A stretch of DNA of 64,000 nucleotides from NCBI RefSeq assembly GCF_900169715.1, contig NZ_LT835161.1, positions 983,590 through 1,047,589 on the forward strand, in the 5' to 3' direction. Of the stretch, positions 25,830-34,022 are shown piece after piece. This DNA is from Kocuria massiliensis. GTDB lineage: Bacteria > Actinomycetota > Actinomycetes > Actinomycetales > Micrococcaceae. Under the pieces are notes generated by a model. That model saw only the letters and a program-made list of their open reading frames with translations. It was not told the origin of the DNA and ran no database searches. A program made the position numbers and the translations under genes. Within the stretch, counting starts at the first letter, position 1, and each line of letters begins with the position of its first letter.

Positions 25830-25844
25830 TTCCGTAATACGAAA
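25830..25844. promoter_or_regulatory. Near-perfect palindrome in the divergent purine promoter region, candidate operator
   Basis: TTCCGTAATACGAAA is a 15-base dyad with one mismatch, and inside it lies GT-ATT-AC (read on the minus strand), the core shape of FadR-type GntR operators. It lies about 100 bases upstream of the permease start. The rest of the 345-base gap (25735-26079) is AT-richer than its surroundings and holds the promoters of both genes; no riboswitch was recognised. Confidence 0.5.
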
Positions 25845-26079
25845 CCAAGTTTTCTTATCGTAAAATCGTAGATCGCCCGAGGTGAGTTGACAAGGACTTT
25901 TAGTGATTTTGAACACCTGTTAGAGTTCTTGCTGCCTGTCGAGGGAGATTCCGACGTCAACTTCGAAGGCCGGCGGAGTAGCAGACGCCGTAAAACCTGA
26001 GCTGGTGGCTTCTGGTCCCATCTCAGTCGCCACTCCAAGGTCGAAATAGACCGCAGCAATGACGTGGAAGGCGACTGAC

Positions 26080-27543
26080 ATGGTGAAGCAACATGAGTTG
26101 AAGAACGAATCCCGCGTGGAGGTCACCGCGCATGGTGTGGCCGATCCGGAGAGGTATGGAGGCTCGCGATCCTCGACCGTCTGGATTAAGGACCCCCTCG
26201 CGATTCATCTGGGGCGCGGCGTGGATTCGTCCTCAGCGGCACGAGGAATCGTGGTCGACCTCAGCTCGGGAACCATTGTGGAACTCGTGCCGGCCGGTGG
26301 CGAACCAACCGGGGGTCCGACGTCGCTGAGGCAAATCGTTGACGCGAGCGAACATGTGGTGACGCCAGGCCTCGTCAATTCGCATCATCACTTTTACCAA
26401 ACCCTCACCCGTGCATGGGCACCCGTGGCCGACCTGCCTCTTTTCGGCTGGTTAACCAACCTCTATCCCGTGTGGGCTCGCCTCACACCTCGTGCCTTGG
26501 AGGTGGCAACAACGGTCGCCATGGCGGAACTGCTCGAATCTGGTTGTACGACGACATCCGATCATCACTACCTTTTTCCGGATGGGTTGGAACATGCCAT
26601 CGACATCCAGGTGGAGGTGGTGCGTCGCTTGGGCATGAGGGCGACGCTGACTCGCGGTTCCATGTCGCTGGGCGAGAACGAAGGGGGACTGCCGCCTCAA
26701 AACACCGTCCAGGACGCGGAAGTGATCCTGGAGGACTCGCGGCGTCTCGTGAATAGCTACCACGAACGTGGTTCAGGGGCTCAGGTGCAGATCGCCTTGG
26801 CTCCGTGTTCCCCTTTCTCGGTGACCACGCACCTGATGCGAGACAGCGCCGACTTGGCACAAGAACTCGATGTTCGTTTGCACACCCACCTGGCCGAAAC
26901 CCTCGACGAAGAGGACTTTTGCAGGGAACGGTTTGGCCTCCGAACGGTGGATTACCTGGATTCCGTGGGATGGCTCGGAGGCAGAACGTGGTTGGCCCAC
27001 GGCGTACATTTTGATGACGAGGAGATCGCCCGGCTCGGTAGGGCGGGCGTCTCTGTGGCGCACTGCCCGACGTCTAATATGCGGCTGGCCTCCGGGATTG
27101 CCCGAGCCGTCGATCTCGAGGAGGCGGGAGTTGCGGTGGGACTTGGGGTCGACGGGTCGGCGTCCAACGACGCATCCAACCTGATACGAGAAGTGCGTCA
27201 GGCCCTGTATCTTCAACGACTACGCTTCGGCACCGAGCGGGTGACGAGTCAACGAGTTTTGGACTGGGGGACGCGTGGTTCAGCACGCGCGCTCGGGCGC
27301 CAGGATATTGGGAGTATCGAAGTGGGGCGGCAAGCCGATCTGGCCATGTTCCGGCTCGATGGCTTCGCCTTTTCCGGGGCACATGACCCACTTGCCGCGC
27401 TGGTGTTGTGCGGCGCGGAGAAGGCCGATCGTGTGATGGTGGCGGGCCAGTGGAAGGTGATGGACGGTCGAGCCATCGGATTGGATCGGGATGCTTTGAT
27501 GGCCGAACACCGAGAAGAAGCCTTTCGGCTGGTTCATCAGTAG
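26080..27543 (+). CDS. Amidohydrolase, 8-oxoguanine deaminase-like
   Basis: 487-residue metal-dependent deaminase of the TrzN/AtzB/8-oxoguanine deaminase branch. VTPGLVNSHHHFYQTLTRAW has the metal ligands (His102-104 region), followed by VRLHTHLAETLDEEDF, TWLAHGVHFDDEEIARL, HCPTSNMRL and GLGVDGSASNDASNL with the catalytic Asp. The HHHFYQ motif and the CTTTSDHHYLFP segment match 8-oxoguanine deaminases; related members act on guanine or s-triazines. ATG at 26080 is favoured over one at 26059 because GGAAGG lies before it. It is divergent from a purine permease, in agreement with purine salvage or breakdown. Confidence 0.88.
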   Translation: MVKQHELKNESRVEVTAHGVADPERYGGSRSSTVWIKDPLAIHLGRGVDSSSAARGIVVDLSSGTIVELVPAGGEPTGGPTSLRQIVDASEHVVTPGLVNSHHHFYQTLTRAWAPVADLPLFGWLTNLYPVWARLTPRALEVATTVAMAELLESGCTTTSDHHYLFPDGLEHAIDIQVEVVRRLGMRATLTRGSMSLGENEGGLPPQNTVQDAEVILEDSRRLVNSYHERGSGAQVQIALAPCSPFSVTTHLMRDSADLAQELDVRLHTHLAETLDEEDFCRERFGLRTVDYLDSVGWLGGRTWLAHGVHFDDEEIARLGRAGVSVAHCPTSNMRLASGIARAVDLEEAGVAVGLGVDGSASNDASNLIREVRQALYLQRLRFGTERVTSQRVLDWGTRGSARALGRQDIGSIEVGRQADLAMFRLDGFAFSGAHDPLAALVLCGAEKADRVMVAGQWKVMDGRAIGLDRDALMAEHREEAFRLVHQ

Positions 27544-27568
27544 TACGGGAGCGTCCGGCTGGTTAAAG

Positions 27569-27605
27569 CACAAGGCCCCAACTTCACTGAAGTTGGGGCC
27601 TTGTG
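27569..27605. terminator. Bidirectional terminator between the amidohydrolase and tRNA-Gly
   Basis: Perfect dyad CACAAGGCCCCAACTTCA / TGAAGTTGGGGCCTTGTG, 18 bp per arm around a single base. It lies between the plus-strand amidohydrolase and the minus-strand tRNA-Gly and can serve both. Confidence 0.88.
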
Positions 27606-27612
27606 ACCTACG

Positions 27613-27686
27613 TGGAGGGGATGACGGGAATCGAACCCGCGTAATCAGTTTGGAAGACTGAGGCTCTACCATTGAGCTACATCCCC
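27613..27686 (-). tRNA. tRNA-Gly (anticodon TCC)
   Basis: Read on the minus strand: acceptor GGGGATG with CATCCCC, D arm GCTCAATGGTAGAGC, anticodon loop CTTCCAA, T arm GCGGGTTCGATTCCCGT, discriminator T and encoded CCA. It reads GGA codons. Divergent from tRNA-Pro 119 bases away. Confidence 0.96.
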
Positions 27687-27804
27687 GTGCGAACCTCGAC
27701 TATATAACCCCAATCGAGAACGGTTCGTCAAATCCGCCTCTGAACCGTGTCGCGGGAAAAATTCGCGGATTCCCGATTTGGCGCATAAACTAGCCTTTGC
27801 CTCA

Positions 27805-27877
27805 CGGGGCGTAGCGCAGTGGCTAGCGCGCCTGCTTTGGGAGCAGGAGATCGCAGGTTCGAGTCCTGTCGCCCCGA
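27805..27877 (+). tRNA. tRNA-Pro (anticodon TGG)
   Basis: Acceptor CGGGGCG with CGCCCCG, anticodon stem CCTGC/GCAGG around loop TTTGGGA, T arm GCAGGTTCGAGTCCTGT, discriminator A. CCA is not encoded and must be added after transcription, unlike the other three tRNAs of this window. It lies 150 bases upstream of tig. Confidence 0.95.
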
Positions 27878-28030
27878 CGTTGGAACACCGGCTCTGGTGG
27901 ATACGGCCGACTTCGCTGTATCTGTGCCGCTTACGGTGTGACTCTGACACCTGAAGATTGCAGAGCAATTCGACACGTCCGGCACCCCGCCGGACGGAAA
28001 CCGTCCCCGACTTGTAGGAGATCAACGGAA

Positions 28031-29368
28031 GTGAAGACCGCCGTCGAGAAACTGAACCCGACCCTGGCCAAGATCCAGGTGGATGTTCCTTTCGAGGAAT
28101 TCAAGCCGTTTCTCTCCAAGACGTACAAGGAACTGGCTGAGCAGATCCAGATGCCGGGCTTCCGCAAGGGAAAGATTCCGAACCAGCTCATTGAGCAGCG
28201 CGTCGGCTTCGATTTCGTCGTCGAGAATGCCCTCAACGAGGGCCTGAACGGTTTCTACCAGCAGGCCTTGACCGAAAATGAGCTGACCCCGCTGGCTCAG
28301 CCCGAGGTCGAGGTTCAGCAGAAGCCCGAAGAGAACGCTCGCGAAGCGGACGTCTCCGTGTCGATTCAGGTTGTTGTTCGCCCCGAGGTTGAGTTGCCGG
28401 ATTACTCCGGCCTTAAGGTCGAGGTCGACGCCGCAGAGGTCACCGCCGAAGACGAGCAGAAGGCGCTCGACGAGCTCCGCGGCCGTTTCGGAACGCTGAA
28501 GGCCGTAGACCGTCCCGCCGCTGAAGATGACTTCGTGACCCTCGATCTCAACGCCATGATCGGTGACGAAGAGGTCGACGCCGCGAACGATCTCTCCTAC
28601 CAGGTGGGCGCTGGCACCATGCTCGACGGATTGGACGAAGCCATTACTGGCCTCTCCGCCGACGAGGATGCGACCTTCGAGACCACTCTCGCTGGTGGCG
28701 AGCACTCGGGCGAGGCCGCGACCGTCAAGGTTAAGGTCACCGCCGTCAAGGAGCGCGAGCTTCCCGAGGCCGATGACGAGTTCGCTCAGATGGCTTCCGA
28801 ATTCGACACGATCGAAGAGCTCAAGGAAGACCTGAAGAAGCAGGCCGCTCAGGGCAAGGTCGTCGAGCAGGGTAACGCCGCTCGCGACAAGGTTCTCGAG
28901 CGCCTCCTCGAATTGGTCGAGGTGCCGGTCCCGGAGAAGGTCATCGAAGACCAGATGGAGCAGCACTTCAAGCAGGAGAACTCCGAGCAGGACCACGACA
29001 CTGAGGAGCACCGCGCCGAGGTTCGGGAGAACACCGAGCGTGCATTCCGTAACGAGGTCGTGTTGGACGCGATCGCCGATAAGGAAGAGGTCGGCGTCGA
29101 GCAGTCCGAACTGATCGACTACATCATTTCGATGTCTTCGCAGTACGGCATGGACCCGAACCAGTTCGCTCAGATGCTGGATTCCTCCGGTCAGGCCGGC
29201 ATGATGGTCGGCGAGGTTCGCCGCTCCAAGGCGCTGGCCAGCGTGTTGGAGAAGGCAGAGGTCGTGGACACCGAGGGTAACTCCGTGGACCTCTCCTCCT
29301 ACATCAAGCCGCAGGGCGACGGCGAGACCGTCGAAGCTGAGAAGGACTCCGAAGCGGACGCTTCCTAA
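28031..29368 (+). CDS. tig: Trigger factor
   Basis: 445-residue ribosome-associated chaperone. The N-terminal ribosome-binding signature is [13 protein letters not shown] (about residues 45-57); a FKBP-type prolyl isomerase domain follows (about 150-240, from [18 protein letters not shown]), then the helical C-terminal chaperone arms, and an acidic tail ([13 protein letters not shown]). The GTG at 28031 is taken as the start ([14 protein letters not shown]), with AGGAG about ten bases upstream. It is followed by a strong terminator and then clpP1, the usual actinobacterial order linking folding to Clp proteolysis. Confidence 0.97.
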   Translation: MKTAVEKLNPTLAKIQVDVPFEEFKPFLSKTYKELAEQIQMPGFRKGKIPNQLIEQRVGFDFVVENALNEGLNGFYQQALTENELTPLAQPEVEVQQKPEENAREADVSVSIQVVVRPEVELPDYSGLKVEVDAAEVTAEDEQKALDELRGRFGTLKAVDRPAAEDDFVTLDLNAMIGDEEVDAANDLSYQVGAGTMLDGLDEAITGLSADEDATFETTLAGGEHSGEAATVKVKVTAVKERELPEADDEFAQMASEFDTIEELKEDLKKQAAQGKVVEQGNAARDKVLERLLELVEVPVPEKVIEDQMEQHFKQENSEQDHDTEEHRAEVRENTERAFRNEVVLDAIADKEEVGVEQSELIDYIISMSSQYGMDPNQFAQMLDSSGQAGMMVGEVRRSKALASVLEKAEVVDTEGNSVDLSSYIKPQGDGETVEAEKDSEADAS

Positions 29369-29670
29369 CTCCTAGGCTTTGGAGCGCGGCCCTCAGCACA
29401 CACAGGGTTGCGCGACATTCACCTCATGAAGGCGCCCCACCGGGTTTCGGTGGGGCGCCTTTGGCGTACGTTGCAACGTCGGCTCGGAAAGGGCCGACAG
29501 CGAAACCATGTCGGCCGAGACGGTTAACTGGAACGCCAACAGCGAACTATTGAGGAGTACCCAGGCCTGAAGGGCCAACGACTACTAGTGTCGAAGGCAG
29601 CATACGAGGCCCACCCGATGTGTTTTTACGAGGTGGGCGACGTCGAACATCGAGAGAGGTCAATAGCACC
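29369..29670. promoter_or_regulatory. tig-clpP1 intergenic region with a terminator and a 12-bp palindrome
   Basis: Apart from the tig terminator, this 302-base gap holds the perfect palindrome ACGTTGCAACGT at 29468-29479 and presumably the clpP1P2 promoter. ClgR controls clpP operons in related bacteria, but no convincing ClgR box is visible. Nothing else was recognised. Confidence 0.35.
29430..29463 (+). terminator. Terminator of tig
   Basis: 13-bp arms AGGCGCCCCACCG and CGGTGGGGCGCCT around a short loop, followed by TT. Position about 60 bases after the tig stop. Confidence 0.88.
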
Positions 29671-30336
29671 ATGGCTCATAACCTTCCTTACGGCGAGAGC
29701 ACCGCGCGGGATACATCCAGCGGCCGTCCCATGATGAGTCGGGAAGCAGGAAACGGTCAGGACGACCACGTATATAACCGTCTCCTCAAAGAACGCATCA
29801 TTTGGTTGGGTTCGGAGGTCCGTGACGACAACGCCAACCTCATCTGCTCCCAGATGCTCTTGCTGTCCTCTGAGGATCCCAGCTCAGACATCTACCTGTA
29901 CATTAACTCGCCGGGTGGATCGATCACGGCGGGCATGGCCATCTACGACACGATGCAGTTGATTCCGAACGACGTCGTAACCATTGCCACCGGCATGGCG
30001 GCCTCGATGGGGCAGTTCTTGCTCTCCTCCGGAACCCCGGGGAAGCGCTACGCCACGCCGAACGCTCGTATCCTCATGCACCAGCCTTCGGGCGGCATTG
30101 GGGGTACCGCGTCCGATATCCGGACCCAGGCCGAATTGATCCTCTCCATGAAGCGTCGGCTCTCGGAACTCACCGCCGAGCAAACGGGCAAGACCGTGGA
30201 ACAGATTCTGGAAGACAACGACCGGGACAACTGGTTTACGGCCGACGAGGCCCTCGAATACGGATTCTTTGACCACATTGCGCAGAGCGCCAACTCCGTG
30301 GCCGGTGGCGGCGGAACGCTCAAGGACGAGAAGTAG
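29671..30336 (+). CDS. clpP1: ATP-dependent Clp protease proteolytic subunit ClpP1
   Basis: 221-residue serine protease subunit. Catalytic Ser112 lies in MAASMGQF, His137 in LMHQPSGG and Asp186 in [15 protein letters not shown]. In actinobacteria ClpP1 and ClpP2 form a mixed double-heptamer barrel fed by ClpX or ClpC1. The ATG at 29671 with GAGAGAGG about 12 bases upstream is used; the first 33 residues are variable and a start nearer [10 protein letters not shown] is possible. It forms an operon with clpP2, 59 bases downstream. Confidence 0.96.
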   Translation: MAHNLPYGESTARDTSSGRPMMSREAGNGQDDHVYNRLLKERIIWLGSEVRDDNANLICSQMLLLSSEDPSSDIYLYINSPGGSITAGMAIYDTMQLIPNDVVTIATGMAASMGQFLLSSGTPGKRYATPNARILMHQPSGGIGGTASDIRTQAELILSMKRRLSELTAEQTGKTVEQILEDNDRDNWFTADEALEYGFFDHIAQSANSVAGGGGTLKDEK

Positions 30337-30395
30337 GGCATACCGCGGCGTTATGCCCGGAGACCACGTCAAAGATTTTTGGAGGAGAAACACTC

Positions 30396-31079
30396 ATGAA
30401 CTTCACTTCACCGCAGCCGCAGGGGCCCCAGGCCGCCGGCGTTGAGATGCCCAGCAACCGATACGTGCTTCCGAGCTTCGAGGAGCGGACTCCCTACGGC
30501 TACAAGCGCCAGGATCCGTATGCGAAGCTCTTCGAGGATCGCATCATCTTCCTCGGTGTACAGGTTGACGACGCGAGTGCCGACGACATCATGGCTCAGC
30601 TCTTGGTTCTGGAGGCCCAGGACCCTGATCGCGACATTACGATGTACATCAACTCGCCGGGCGGTTCCTTCACCGCGATGACGGCCATTTACGACACGAT
30701 GCAGTACATCCGGCCGGAGATTCAGACCGTATGCCTGGGCCAGGCCGCTTCGGCCGCATCCGTGCTTCTGGCCGCGGGTACTCCCGGCAAGCGTTTGGCC
30801 TTGCCGAACGCCCGCGTGCTGATTCATCAGCCCGCTTTGGCCGGTCAGCAGGGTGGTCAGGCGTCGGACATCGAGATTCACGCCAATGAGGTCATGCGCA
30901 TGCGCACCTGGTTGGAGGACACCCTCGCTTTGCACTCCGGGAAGAAATCCGCCGAGGTGAATAAGGACATCGAGCGAGACAAGATTCTGACCGCCAAGGA
31001 CGCCTTGGACTACGGACTGATCGATCAGGTCTTGGATTCGCGAAAGATCAATAAGCCGCAGATCAACACGGCGGACTAG
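30396..31079 (+). CDS. clpP2: ATP-dependent Clp protease proteolytic subunit ClpP2
   Basis: 227 residues, paralogue of the preceding gene. Catalytic Ser119 in GQAASAASVLL, His144 in LIHQPALAG and Asp195 in IERDKILTAKDALDYG. The Tyr-rich N-terminus RTPYGYKRQDPYAKLFEDRIIFLG is the ClpP2 type, which in mycobacteria docks the unfoldase. ATG at 30396 with GGAGGAG about ten bases upstream. Cotranscribed with clpP1; a GC-rich hairpin follows. Confidence 0.97.
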   Translation: MNFTSPQPQGPQAAGVEMPSNRYVLPSFEERTPYGYKRQDPYAKLFEDRIIFLGVQVDDASADDIMAQLLVLEAQDPDRDITMYINSPGGSFTAMTAIYDTMQYIRPEIQTVCLGQAASAASVLLAAGTPGKRLALPNARVLIHQPALAGQQGGQASDIEIHANEVMRMRTWLEDTLALHSGKKSAEVNKDIERDKILTAKDALDYGLIDQVLDSRKINKPQINTAD

Positions 31080-31112
31080 TCACCGAATGGGCGACATCAT
31101 GTGTCGCAACGA

Positions 31113-31154
31113 GACGGCGTCGGAACCCGGAAACACGCCGGGGCCGACGCCGTC
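31113..31154 (+). terminator. Hairpin downstream of clpP2
   Basis: 11-bp arms GACGGCGTCGG and CCGACGCCGTC with a 20-base interior that can partly pair. No T-run, so termination is uncertain; clpX begins 200 bases later and probably has its own promoter. Confidence 0.5.
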
Positions 31155-31354
31155 GTCGTGCTCACGGTGACCTCACGCGCCGCAGTGTGACGCACCGTGT
31201 GAAGCTCTAAAACTCCTGGTGAACCTTGCCGGCAAACTTGCCGAGGAGAGCGTCACAAGGTGCTTCAGCATGTAGCCTAGGAGGGCGAGTCATGTACGCC
31301 GCACGGAGACGGCGAAGATTCGCGACGCACCACCTTCAGGAATGAGGAGCCAGC

Positions 31355-32647
31355 ATGTCGAGAATCGGTGAAAGCACCGACCTCCTAAAGTGTTCTTTCT
31401 GTGGAAAGTCCCAAAAGCAGGTGCGGAAGCTCATCGCGGGACCCGGCGTGTACATCTGTGACGAGTGCATTGAGCTGTGCAACGAGATCATCGAAGAAGA
31501 GCTGGCCGAGGTGGCCGAGATTACGTCGATGGAGTTGCCCAAGCCTCGAGAGATTTTCGAATATCTGCAGGAATTCGTCATCGGACAAGAGCCCGCCAAG
31601 CGGGCACTGTCGGTAGCGGTGTACAACCACTACAAACGAATTCAGGCCAAGGATTCCGTCACGCCACAGAGCGGTGAATCCCTCCTTGCCACCGGTGGCG
31701 AGGATGTTGACCTCGCCAAGTCGAATATTCTCCTGGTGGGCCCCACCGGCTCCGGTAAGACGTATTTAGCCCAGACGCTTGCTAAGAAGCTCAACGTCCC
31801 GTTTGCCATGGCCGATGCCACGAGCCTGACGGAAGCCGGCTACGTCGGCGAAGACGTCGAAAATATCCTTCTCAAGCTCATTCAGGCCGCCGACTACGAC
31901 GTCAAGAAGGCCGAAACAGGCATCATCTATATCGACGAGATCGACAAGATCTCTCGGAAGTCTGAGAATCCCTCGATTACACGAGATGTCTCCGGTGAAG
32001 GCGTGCAACAGGCCCTCCTGAAAATTCTGGAAGGCACCGTCGCCGCGGTTCCTCCCCAGGGAGGCCGTAAACATCCGCAACAAGAATTCCTGCAGATCGA
32101 CACCACCAATGTGTTGTTCATTGTTGCTGGCGCCTTTGCCGGCCTGGAAGAAATCGTGGGTTCGCGCGTCGGCAAAAAGGGAATTGGATTCGGAGCTCCG
32201 ATTCAGGAAGCCTCCAAAGAATCAGACATTCTCCGGAAGCTTCTTCCGGAAGATCTCCTCAAATTTGGCCTTATTCCTGAATTCATCGGACGCTTGCCTG
32301 TCCTCACCAGTCTCTCTGGCTTGGACGTCGAAACCCTCAGCCGGGTTCTCACGGAACCCCGAAACGCTCTCATCAAGCAATATAAGCGCATGTTCGCATT
32401 GGACGATGTCCACCTCGAGTTTGAGGATGGGGCAGTCCGTGCCGTCGCCGAACTCGCCGCGCAGCGTGGAACAGGTGCCCGTGGCCTCAGGGCCATCCTG
32501 GAAGACCTCCTGCAACCCGTCATGTTCGACATTCCCTCCAGGGAGGAGATCGCGCAGGTCATTGTGACCGAGAAAGTGGTCACCGACGGCGAGGAGCCTA
32601 CCTTGGTTACGCGCGTTTCTGACGATCGGAAGAAATCGGCGTCATAG
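31355..32647 (+). CDS. clpX: ATP-dependent Clp protease ATP-binding subunit ClpX
   Basis: 430-residue AAA+ unfoldase that recognises substrates and threads them into ClpP. The N-terminal zinc-binding domain has Cys13, Cys16, Cys35 and Cys38; Walker A GPTGSGKT is at 129-136, Walker [11 protein letters not shown] at 189-198; the pore loop GYVGEDV and the ClpP-binding IGF-type loop KKGIGFGA are present. The C-terminal small domain ends the AAA module. ATG at 31355 has GAGGAG seven bases upstream. It follows clpP1-clpP2 as in mycobacteria. Confidence 0.97.
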   Translation: MSRIGESTDLLKCSFCGKSQKQVRKLIAGPGVYICDECIELCNEIIEEELAEVAEITSMELPKPREIFEYLQEFVIGQEPAKRALSVAVYNHYKRIQAKDSVTPQSGESLLATGGEDVDLAKSNILLVGPTGSGKTYLAQTLAKKLNVPFAMADATSLTEAGYVGEDVENILLKLIQAADYDVKKAETGIIYIDEIDKISRKSENPSITRDVSGEGVQQALLKILEGTVAAVPPQGGRKHPQQEFLQIDTTNVLFIVAGAFAGLEEIVGSRVGKKGIGFGAPIQEASKESDILRKLLPEDLLKFGLIPEFIGRLPVLTSLSGLDVETLSRVLTEPRNALIKQYKRMFALDDVHLEFEDGAVRAVAELAAQRGTGARGLRAILEDLLQPVMFDIPSREEIAQVIVTEKVVTDGEEPTLVTRVSDDRKKSAS

Positions 32648-32835
32648 GCAAAGGACGACACATTCGCGTTTGATGGTGACATGCATCATATGATTTGGTC
32701 ACGATCCGGTTACAAACCGGGTGTCGCCGGTATTTCTGATTAAGGTTTGATCAAGATTCTTCGGTGAGCTTGAGCGGCCTCCGGGCGCGTGCTTAAGTAG
32801 ATCTCGGCTCAACGAGAAATACCGGAGGAGATGAG

Positions 32836-33324
32836 ATGCATCGTATCGTCAGAATTGCTGTTTCCATTTTCCTTTTGGTGACATCTTTTTTCGTGATCAC
32901 CGTGTTGAGGGATCACGGGATGCTCTCGTCTTCGGAGCAAGCCGGTGGCTTTGCCATTATGGCGGTCGTAATCGGAGGTATTCGCGCGGTCATGTAAGCG
33001 GCGGATTGCCGTCAGGGATTTGATCATGAGATCCACACCAAGGATTCCGTTACCGCCGAGACTCTGCTGTTTGCCGGTGGGCTCATGTATGCCTGGCTCA
33101 CCCTGGGAATTCTGGTCGGTACCGGGGGAGTGAGCCCTAGCTACGAAGAGGTCATCAAGCCGTTTCTCGGATGGGCCTCGCTGGTCGTCGTGGGGTTGAC
33201 TGTAGTCCTGTATTGCATGGGTACGTACCGTCTTCGTCGGGGAGAGTTCTCGCTCGGTGGACGCAGCTCGGATGAGCGTCGTGAGCAAGTGGCCCGTGAA
33301 TTGACTCACCGTTGGCGGGCATAA
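32836..33324 (+). pseudogene. Small membrane protein gene interrupted by an in-frame TAA
   Basis: An ATG at 32836 behind a perfect GGAGGAG (five-base spacing) opens a frame that stops at TAA 32995-32997 after 53 residues (MHRIVRIAVSIFLLVTSFF... ending GGIRAVM). The same frame stays open directly after the stop to 33324 and reads ADCRQGFDHEIHTKDSV and then two more hydrophobic segments (LLFAGGLMYAWLTLGILVG and ASLVVVGLTVVLYCMGTY) and a charged tail. Joined, this would be a four-helix protein of about 162 residues. The likely explanations are a nonsense mutation, a base error or two separate small proteins (the second from ATG 33085, with a poor ribosome site). Function unknown. Confidence 0.55.
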
Positions 33325-33401
33325 AACTCACGGCTCGTTCGTTGAACTCTCCGAAAGATCGATGATGCATCGAATAGCAATCTGGCAGGAGAGAACGAAA
33401 C

Positions 33402-34022
33402 ATGACTCAGCATGCTGAATACTGGTTTGACCCGATTTGCCCTTGGGCTTGGATGACCTCCCGGTGGATGACTGAGGTCTCCCAGATTCGCGACGTCGAG
33501 GTGACCTGGCATCCGTTTAGCTTGGCAATCCTCAACGAGGGCAAGGACCTCGACCCCGGATACCGGAAGCACATCGATGATTCGGTGGGCCCGGCTCGCG
33601 TGGCCATGGCCGTTCGCGAAGAAGCCGGCCAGGAGAAGGTCAAAGCGTTCTACGACGCCGTCGGGACGGCGATCCACCCAGAGAACACGGGTGAAGAAGA
33701 CAGCCGCCAGCGGTACCGGAAGGCCATCGACAAGGCCCTCGCGGAGGTCGGCCTGCCAGGGGAGCTTGGTGAATACGCGGATCAAGACGTCTACGACGAA
33801 AAGCTCCGTGAATCCAACGCTCGAGCTTTGGGTCTCGTGGGCGACGACGTCGGAGTACCGATCATTTCGATCGACGGCACGGCCTTCTTCGGCCCCGTGA
33901 TGTCACCGGCTCCCAAGGGGGAAGAGGCTGGCCGAGTGTGGGACGGTGCGGTGGCCCTGGCCTCGTACCCAGGTTTCTTCGAACTCAAGCGGTCCAGGAC
34001 CACCGGACCCATCTTCGACTAA
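33402..34022 (+). CDS. DsbA-family oxidoreductase, Rv2466c-like (mycothiol-dependent nitroreductase family)
   Basis: 206 residues with a thioredoxin fold carrying an inserted helical domain. The active site reads WFDPICPWAW (Cys13), so the second cysteine of a CPWC motif is replaced by Ala; this makes it a one-cysteine type that would depend on mycothiol. The C-terminal cis-Pro region VGVPIISIDGTAFFGPV and the ending FFELKRSRTTGP match the Rv2466c family, known for reducing nitro-prodrugs and for oxidative stress roles in mycobacteria. In mycobacteria it lies between rpiB and pepN; here it is behind clpX. Its stop overlaps the stop of the convergent LssY-like gene by four bases. Confidence 0.9.
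   Translation: MTQHAEYWFDPICPWAWMTSRWMTEVSQIRDVEVTWHPFSLAILNEGKDLDPGYRKHIDDSVGPARVAMAVREEAGQEKVKAFYDAVGTAIHPENTGEEDSRQRYRKAIDKALAEVGLPGELGEYADQDVYDEKLRESNARALGLVGDDVGVPIISIDGTAFFGPVMSPAPKGEEAGRVWDGAVALASYPGFFELKRSRTTGPIFD

Noticed and set aside
25920-26081. 53-codon minus-strand frame starting MSVAFHVIAAVYFDLG between the permease and the amidohydrolase
   Set aside because: Its codon look is fair, but it has no ribosome-binding site, its start overlaps the amidohydrolase start on the other strand, and it matches nothing known.
29456-29466. CGC-N5-GCG match to the ClgR box shape upstream of clpP1
   Set aside because: It is part of the tig terminator arm and lacks the flanking GTT/AAC of a good ClgR site.
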